This document shows, piece after piece, positions 17,869-21,613 of a DNA stretch of 21,613 bases. The notes beneath the pieces are model-generated. The model ran no database searches. It was not told the DNA's origin and worked only from the letters and a program-made list of their open reading frames with translations. Positions within the stretch are counted from its first letter, which is position 1. Every line of letters begins with the position of its first letter. This DNA comes from Actinomycetota bacterium (GTDB lineage: Bacteria > Actinomycetota > Thermoleophilia > Solirubrobacterales > Solirubrobacteraceae). Location: positions 1 through 21,613 of the forward strand of contig SYBY01000127.1 in NCBI GenBank assembly GCA_005788585.1, read 5' to 3'. The position numbers were made by a program, and so were the translations under genes.

Positions 17869-19361
17869 GCGGCGCGTTCGGCGTACCAGCGCGCCGCGAC
17901 CACCCCGATGAGCATCCAGACGAGCGCGGAGAGCGCGTAGTTCCCGCCGTTGTGCCACTGGCCGATGTTGGCGAGCAGGACCCCGACGATCGGCAGCATG
18001 ATCAGCTCCCCGCGAAAGTAGAGGCGGATGGCCGTGATCAGGACGGTGAGGAGCAACCCGACGTACAGGAGCCCGCCCGCCGCCCCGTAGGCGACGAACG
18101 CGTTGGAGAAGTCCAGGTCCGTCGAGGCGCTGCCCTCACCGAGGGTGTGCTCGGTGTCGAGCTTCTCGTCCGCGTCGCTCTTGCCCACCCCGGCGGCGGC
18201 GTTCGTCGCCGAGGTCCCCAGGCCGAACGGGTGCGTGAAGCCCGCCTTGATCCCGGCGTACGCCAGCTCGGCGTGGATGAACAGCGTGGAGCTTTCCGGA
18301 TTCAGCGGGTCGGCGAGCCCCTGGACCTGCCGGCCGACGAACGCGTTGCCGCCGCCTTCGGGCAGCACCGCGCTGGCCGCGAAGACCAGGCCGATCCCCA
18401 GCACGCCGGCGACCGACGCGACGAGCAGCGCCGTCTTCGGGCGGCCGGTCTTCATGCCGGTCATCGCGGCGATCGCCAGGAAGCAGAACAGGAGCGGCTG
18501 CCGGTGGCCGGACATCACGAGCGCCACGGCCAGCAGCGGGATCGGCAGCAGCGCGACGAGCTTGCCCTCCAGGACGAACCACACCGCGAGGGCGAGCGCC
18601 ATGCCCAGGAACAGGCCGTACTCGAGGAAGCCCGAGAACGTCCCGAAGCCCCGGATCGAGCCGCCCACGTCCAGTGACGTGAAGCTCTCGACGTTGGGCA
18701 ACTCGAGCCACGCCTGGTCCCACGGCGGGTGCCCGATGACGAGCTGCCACAGCCCGTAGAGCGAGACCGCGATGCCGAGCACGACGATGATGCCCATCAG
18801 CCGCTCGACGTCGCGGTCCTCCAGGTAGTCGCGGCCCGCGAAGAACCAGAAGAGCGGGAACGCCATGAACACCAGGCCGGCGATGCCCGCGCCGATCCCG
18901 CCGCCGAGCGGGTTGAAGACCTGCGCGAAGGTCATGAGCAGCAGGACCAGCACGAGCCGGGAGATGAGGTCCGGCGCGATCGGCCTGCGGTCCAGCGCGA
19001 ACGCCTTGGCGATGAGGATGAGGGCCACGACCGGCGCGATGAGGAGCAGCGGATCGCCCGACGTCCAATCCGAGACCCCGAGCAGGACGCGCCGGATGAG
19101 CGCGAGGAAGACGAGGAAGACGAACGCGGCGAGGATCCCCAGCGCAGGGCGAGCCCGGGCGAGCGTCATGAGCAGGAGTCCGATCGCGAACGCGGCGCTG
19201 AGGCGGATGCCGGGGCCGCCGGCAACGACGAGCAGCGACGTGAACGCGGTCAGGCCGACCGCGAGCGCCGCGGCGTTCAGCGACGCACGATCGGGACGCG
19301 GCAGCGGCGGCAGCACCGCGCCGGAGGACCATGCGGTGGAGGGGGTCCGCCGGAAGGCCAT
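17835..19361 (-). CDS. O-antigen ligase/polymerase-like (Wzy/WaaL-type) multi-pass membrane protein
   Basis: The 508-residue protein is dominated by about 10-12 hydrophobic segments. A large hydrophilic loop of roughly 110 residues lies before the last helices (from VLPEGGGNAF to STDLDFSNAF). It contains the pattern FxHAELAYAGIKAGFTHPFGLGTSATN, typical of the Wzy_C/O-antigen ligase family, which joins repeat units or transfers glycans at the outer face of the membrane. Two further motifs fit: the SGHRQPLLF stretch after the mid-protein helices, and the FSNAFVAYGAAGGLLYVGLLL helix that follows the loop. ATG 19361 is eight bases after the Wzz-like gene stop, with no strong ribosome site, so translational coupling is likely. 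The pairing with a chain-length regulator supports a Wzy-type polymerase over a ligase, but the two are hard to tell apart. Confidence 0.88.
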   Translation of the reverse strand: MAFRRTPSTAWSSGAVLPPLPRPDRASLNAAALAVGLTAFTSLLVVAGGPGIRLSAAFAIGLLLMTLARARPALGILAAFVFLVFLALIRRVLLGVSDWTSGDPLLLIAPVVALILIAKAFALDRRPIAPDLISRLVLVLLLMTFAQVFNPLGGGIGAGIAGLVFMAFPLFWFFAGRDYLEDRDVERLMGIIVVLGIAVSLYGLWQLVIGHPPWDQAWLELPNVESFTSLDVGGSIRGFGTFSGFLEYGLFLGMALALAVWFVLEGKLVALLPIPLLAVALVMSGHRQPLLFCFLAIAAMTGMKTGRPKTALLVASVAGVLGIGLVFAASAVLPEGGGNAFVGRQVQGLADPLNPESSTLFIHAELAYAGIKAGFTHPFGLGTSATNAAAGVGKSDADEKLDTEHTLGEGSASTDLDFSNAFVAYGAAGGLLYVGLLLTVLITAIRLYFRGELIMLPIVGVLLANIGQWHNGGNYALSALVWMLIGVVAARWYAERAAQSRSEARPVG

Positions 19362-19369
19362 GGGCCGGG

Positions 19370-20830
19370 CTACGCGGCGTAGGGGTTCTTGCGCCGCCGG
19401 CTGCCGTTGGCGACGACGCCGATGGGCTCGGCGCCCTGGCGCTCGAGCTCGGTGCGCAGGCGCCGCACGTCGGCCCCGGTGTCCTGGCCCAGCCGGGCGA
19501 CGATGACGACCGCATCGACCTCGGGGATGAGCGGGAGGACGTCGGCGACCAGCAGGGGCGGAGGCCCGTCGACGACGGCGAAGTCGTACGCGTCGCGGCT
19601 GCTCCTGAGCATCTCGATGACCGCTTCGGACTCGACCACCGACGCGGGACTTCCCGCGGCCGGCCCGGCGAGGACGACCGACACGTCACGCGCGGGACCG
19701 TCGAGATCGATGGGCTGGACCGCGGCCTGCGGATCGTCGGCGAGCGTCGTCAGCCCCGTGTCCCCGGGCAACCCGAGGACATCGCCGAGGACCGGACGGC
19801 GGAGATTGGCCTCGACGAGGAGCACGGGAGCGGCCGCGCCCTCGGCCGCGGCGAGGGCGAGGTACAGCGCGACCGTCGTCGTGCCGCTCCCCTGGCTCGG
19901 CGCGACGAGCAGGACCGAGCGGATCTCGCGCTCGTCGGCACGGTGGCGCAGCACGCTGGCGAGCTGGCGGAACGGTTCGGCGTCCTCCTGCCAGGCGCCG
20001 CCGCGCGGGTTCTTCAGGCCGGCGCTCCGGGGCACCGTCGCCAGCAGCGGCAGGCCGGATTCACGCTCGAGCTCCTCCGGCCTGCGCAGGCGGCGGTCGA
20101 AGTGCTCGACGCCGAAGGCCAGCGCGAGGCCGATCACCAGGCCCACGAGCCCGCCGATCAGGAGGTTCAGCAGCGGCTTGGGCGATGAAGCCTTGCGCGG
20201 CGGCACCGCGGGCTGCGACAGCTGGACGTTCTGCGGGCCGAGCTGCGAGAGCACGTTGAGCTTGACGAGCGACCTGCGCAGCTCGCGCCGCTGCGACGCG
20301 GACATGCGCCGGGACGAGATCGTCTGGCGGACGCGGTCGGCCGCCGCGTTGATCCGGGAGACCGACTGCTCGTTGGCGATCGCGAGGTAGGACGCGGCCA
20401 CGGCGTTGGCGATGCGTGCCGCCTCCTGCGGCGAGTCCGCCGTCGCCTCGATCCCGATGAGGTCCGACTTCTTCTGGGGCTCGATCGTGAGCTGGTCCTC
20501 GAGGCTGGAGGGCGTGAAGCCCGGCCCGAGCCGCGCGACAGCGGCGACCCGGACGTTCTCCTGCGAGACGAGTCCGACGTTCGTCGCCGACTCCACCGTG
20601 GCGTCGTTCCCCGGCGCGACGAGCGGGACGCCGGTGAGCTGCACGTCGAGGAGCACCTGGCGGAACAGCAGCACCGCGGTGCTCTTGTACTGCTTGTCCT
20701 GCAGGCTCGTGAAGACGAACGCGGACGCGAGCGCGGCCAGCACGGCAAGCACGACGATCCACGCACGACGGCGTACGATCGCCCCGAAGGCCCCGGCGTC
20801 ACTGCCTGTGTCTACCTGTCCGTTCGCCAT
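19370..20830 (-). CDS. Wzz/BY-kinase fusion-type polysaccharide chain-length protein with degenerate kinase motifs
   Basis: The 486-residue protein joins two parts. The N-terminal Wzz-like copolymerase part has a membrane helix at ~22-42, an extracytoplasmic alpha/beta region with a coiled segment at ~155-195, a Pro-rich stretch and a second helix at ~222-242. The cytoplasmic part is a BY-kinase (CpsD/CapB/Wzc-type) domain. Its Walker A reads SQGSGTTTVA (314-319 GSGTTT), lacking the lysine of the usual GxGKST. Walker A' reads VEANLRRP where LIDADLRRP is typical. Walker B DFAVVDGPP is kept. The C-terminus has a single Tyr (NPYAA) instead of a tyrosine cluster. Wzz proteins set glycan length together with Wzy; here phosphorylation control is probably lost or altered. 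The polymerase gene follows after eight bases. The start at ATG 20830 has only a weak ribosome site. Confidence 0.9.
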   Translation of the reverse strand: MANGQVDTGSDAGAFGAIVRRRAWIVVLAVLAALASAFVFTSLQDKQYKSTAVLLFRQVLLDVQLTGVPLVAPGNDATVESATNVGLVSQENVRVAAVARLGPGFTPSSLEDQLTIEPQKKSDLIGIEATADSPQEAARIANAVAASYLAIANEQSVSRINAAADRVRQTISSRRMSASQRRELRRSLVKLNVLSQLGPQNVQLSQPAVPPRKASSPKPLLNLLIGGLVGLVIGLALAFGVEHFDRRLRRPEELERESGLPLLATVPRSAGLKNPRGGAWQEDAEPFRQLASVLRHRADEREIRSVLLVAPSQGSGTTTVALYLALAAAEGAAAPVLLVEANLRRPVLGDVLGLPGDTGLTTLADDPQAAVQPIDLDGPARDVSVVLAGPAAGSPASVVESEAVIEMLRSSRDAYDFAVVDGPPPLLVADVLPLIPEVDAVVIVARLGQDTGADVRRLRTELERQGAEPIGVVANGSRRRKNPYAA

Positions 20831-20913
20831 CCAGCGCTCAGTGCGTTCGCATCCCGTGATCTGAGTTCACCAGCGCCGTCTGGGACGCCCCCGCAGCTCA
20901 GGCGGCGGAGTGT

Positions 20914-20923
20914 ACCGATCGGT
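20914..20923. promoter_or_regulatory. Perfect 10-bp palindrome in the divergent Wzz/methyltransferase spacer
   Basis: ACCGATCGGT is its own reverse complement and lies in the 127-bp spacer between divergent starts 20830 and 20958. Overlapping it on the minus strand is TACACT (20909-20914), a fair -10 match for the Wzz-like gene, so a protein bound here could control that promoter. The spacer otherwise shows no gene. A 10-bp palindrome can occur by chance at this GC content, and no second copy was noticed in the window. Confidence 0.25.
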
Positions 20924-20957
20924 CAGTTTCGCCTCATGACAGGTAGGGTCCCGCCGC

Positions 20958-21613
20958 GTGGGCATCGGCATGCTGGAGCTGGAATTCCTTCTCGCCTCGC
21001 GGAGCGCGGGAGTGGACTTCGGCCGCACGCTCCAGCTCGGCCGCCAGAACCTGTGGGTCCGCGCGCCGCTGATCGCCCGCACGGTCCGTCGCTTCGGCGG
21101 CACCGCCGACCTCGCCGCCGCGAAGCGCCTCCGCGCCTCCGGCTACGCCGACGAGCTCCTCACCGCACTCGGCGCGACCGACATCCACGCGCTCGACGCC
21201 AGCGACTTCGAGGGCGCTGACCTCGTCCACGACCTCAACGTCCCGGTTCCCGACGCGTGGCACGAGCAGTACGACGTCGTCATCGACGGCGGCACGCTCG
21301 AACACGTCTTCGACTTCCCCACCGCGCTCGCCAGCGCGATCCAGATGGTGAAGGTCGGCGGCCACTACCTCGCGCTCACCCCGTCCAACGGCGACCTCGG
21401 GCACGGCTTCTACCAGTTCAGCCCGGAGCTCCTGTTCCGCGCGTTGTCCCCGGCGCACGGTTTTGAGATCGAGGCGGTCTGGCTCGGGGAGGAGCTCGTG
21501 ATCCCGGGCCGGACGCGCTGGTGGCGAGTCGTCGACCCCGACGAGCTGCGCCGGCGCGGCACCTACCGCGGGCGTGGCTCGCAGTACGTGTTCGTCCGCG
21601 CGCGACGCACCGG
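20958..21613 (+). CDS. SAM-dependent methyltransferase-like protein (3' end outside window)
   Basis: An open frame of at least 218 codons runs to the right edge. GTG 20958 has AGGTAGGG about ten bases upstream; ATG 20970, in the same frame, is an alternative without a ribosome site. The most recognisable part is QYDVVIDGGTLEHVFDFPTALASAIQMVKVGGHYL at ~106-140, the strand-4 and following helix region of class I methyltransferases, then a strand with LTPSNGDLGHGFYQFSPELL. The usual glycine-rich motif I is not visible; LQLGRQNLWV (~25-34) sits where it would be. Such proteins are often found in polysaccharide loci, which fits the divergent Wzz/Wzy genes. The acceptor is unknown, and loss of SAM binding is possible. 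Confidence 0.7.
   Translation, partial: MGIGMLELEFLLASRSAGVDFGRTLQLGRQNLWVRAPLIARTVRRFGGTADLAAAKRLRASGYADELLTALGATDIHALDASDFEGADLVHDLNVPVPDAWHEQYDVVIDGGTLEHVFDFPTALASAIQMVKVGGHYLALTPSNGDLGHGFYQFSPELLFRALSPAHGFEIEAVWLGEELVIPGRTRWWRVVDPDELRRRGTYRGRGSQYVFVRARRT

Overview
The window is very GC-rich and gene-dense, with strong G/C third-position bias, GTG starts, and many overlapping or nearly abutting genes. The gene content (modular type I polyketide synthase, UDP-galactopyranose mutase, lipoproteins with short GC-rich leaders) suggests a high-GC actinobacterium, possibly of the Thermoleophilia/Solirubrobacterales type. That placement is an inference; there is no rRNA or other marker gene here to confirm it.

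Region 1 (1-11150, minus strand) is one uninterrupted reading frame of at least 3716 codons that leaves the window at base 1. It is the first protein of a modular polyketide synthase assembly line. Its domain order is loading AT-ACP, then module 1 (KS-AT-DH-ER-KR-ACP, fully reducing), then module 2 (KS-AT-DH..., cut by the window edge). The two modules share near-identical AT DNA, including a perfect 116-bp direct repeat exactly 2048 codons apart. The DH of module 2 lacks the catalytic Asp. Just upstream on the same strand (11307-11948) is an Sfp-type phosphopantetheinyl transferase that could activate the ACPs.

Region 2 (11994-17868) holds two paralogous plus-strand lipoproteins with an alpha/beta-hydrolase fold. 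They flank a compact minus-strand operon in the order glf (UDP-galactopyranose mutase), an LpxL/PatA-like acyltransferase, and a SAM methyltransferase. The first lipoprotein has lost both the nucleophile Ser and the catalytic His, while the second keeps a full Ser-Asp-His triad. A GT2 glycosyltransferase overlaps the second lipoprotein by ATGA.

Region 3 (17835-20830, minus strand) is a Wzz/BY-kinase-like chain-length protein followed by a Wzy/O-antigen-ligase-like multi-pass membrane protein. The BY-kinase half has a degenerate Walker A. A divergent SAM-methyltransferase-like gene starts at 20958 and runs off the right end.

Taken together, the window looks like the junction of a polyketide pathway and a surface-glycan locus. 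A polyketide or fatty-acyl chain maker, an acyltransferase, galactofuranose supply, a glycosyltransferase, exported hydrolases and polymer assembly genes lie side by side. Whether they make one product, such as a polyketide-acylated galactofuranosyl glycan or glycolipid, cannot be decided from sequence alone. I see no tRNA, rRNA, CRISPR array or insertion sequence. No gene-free stretch exceeds 300 bases; the longest gaps are 11151-11306 and 20831-20957.
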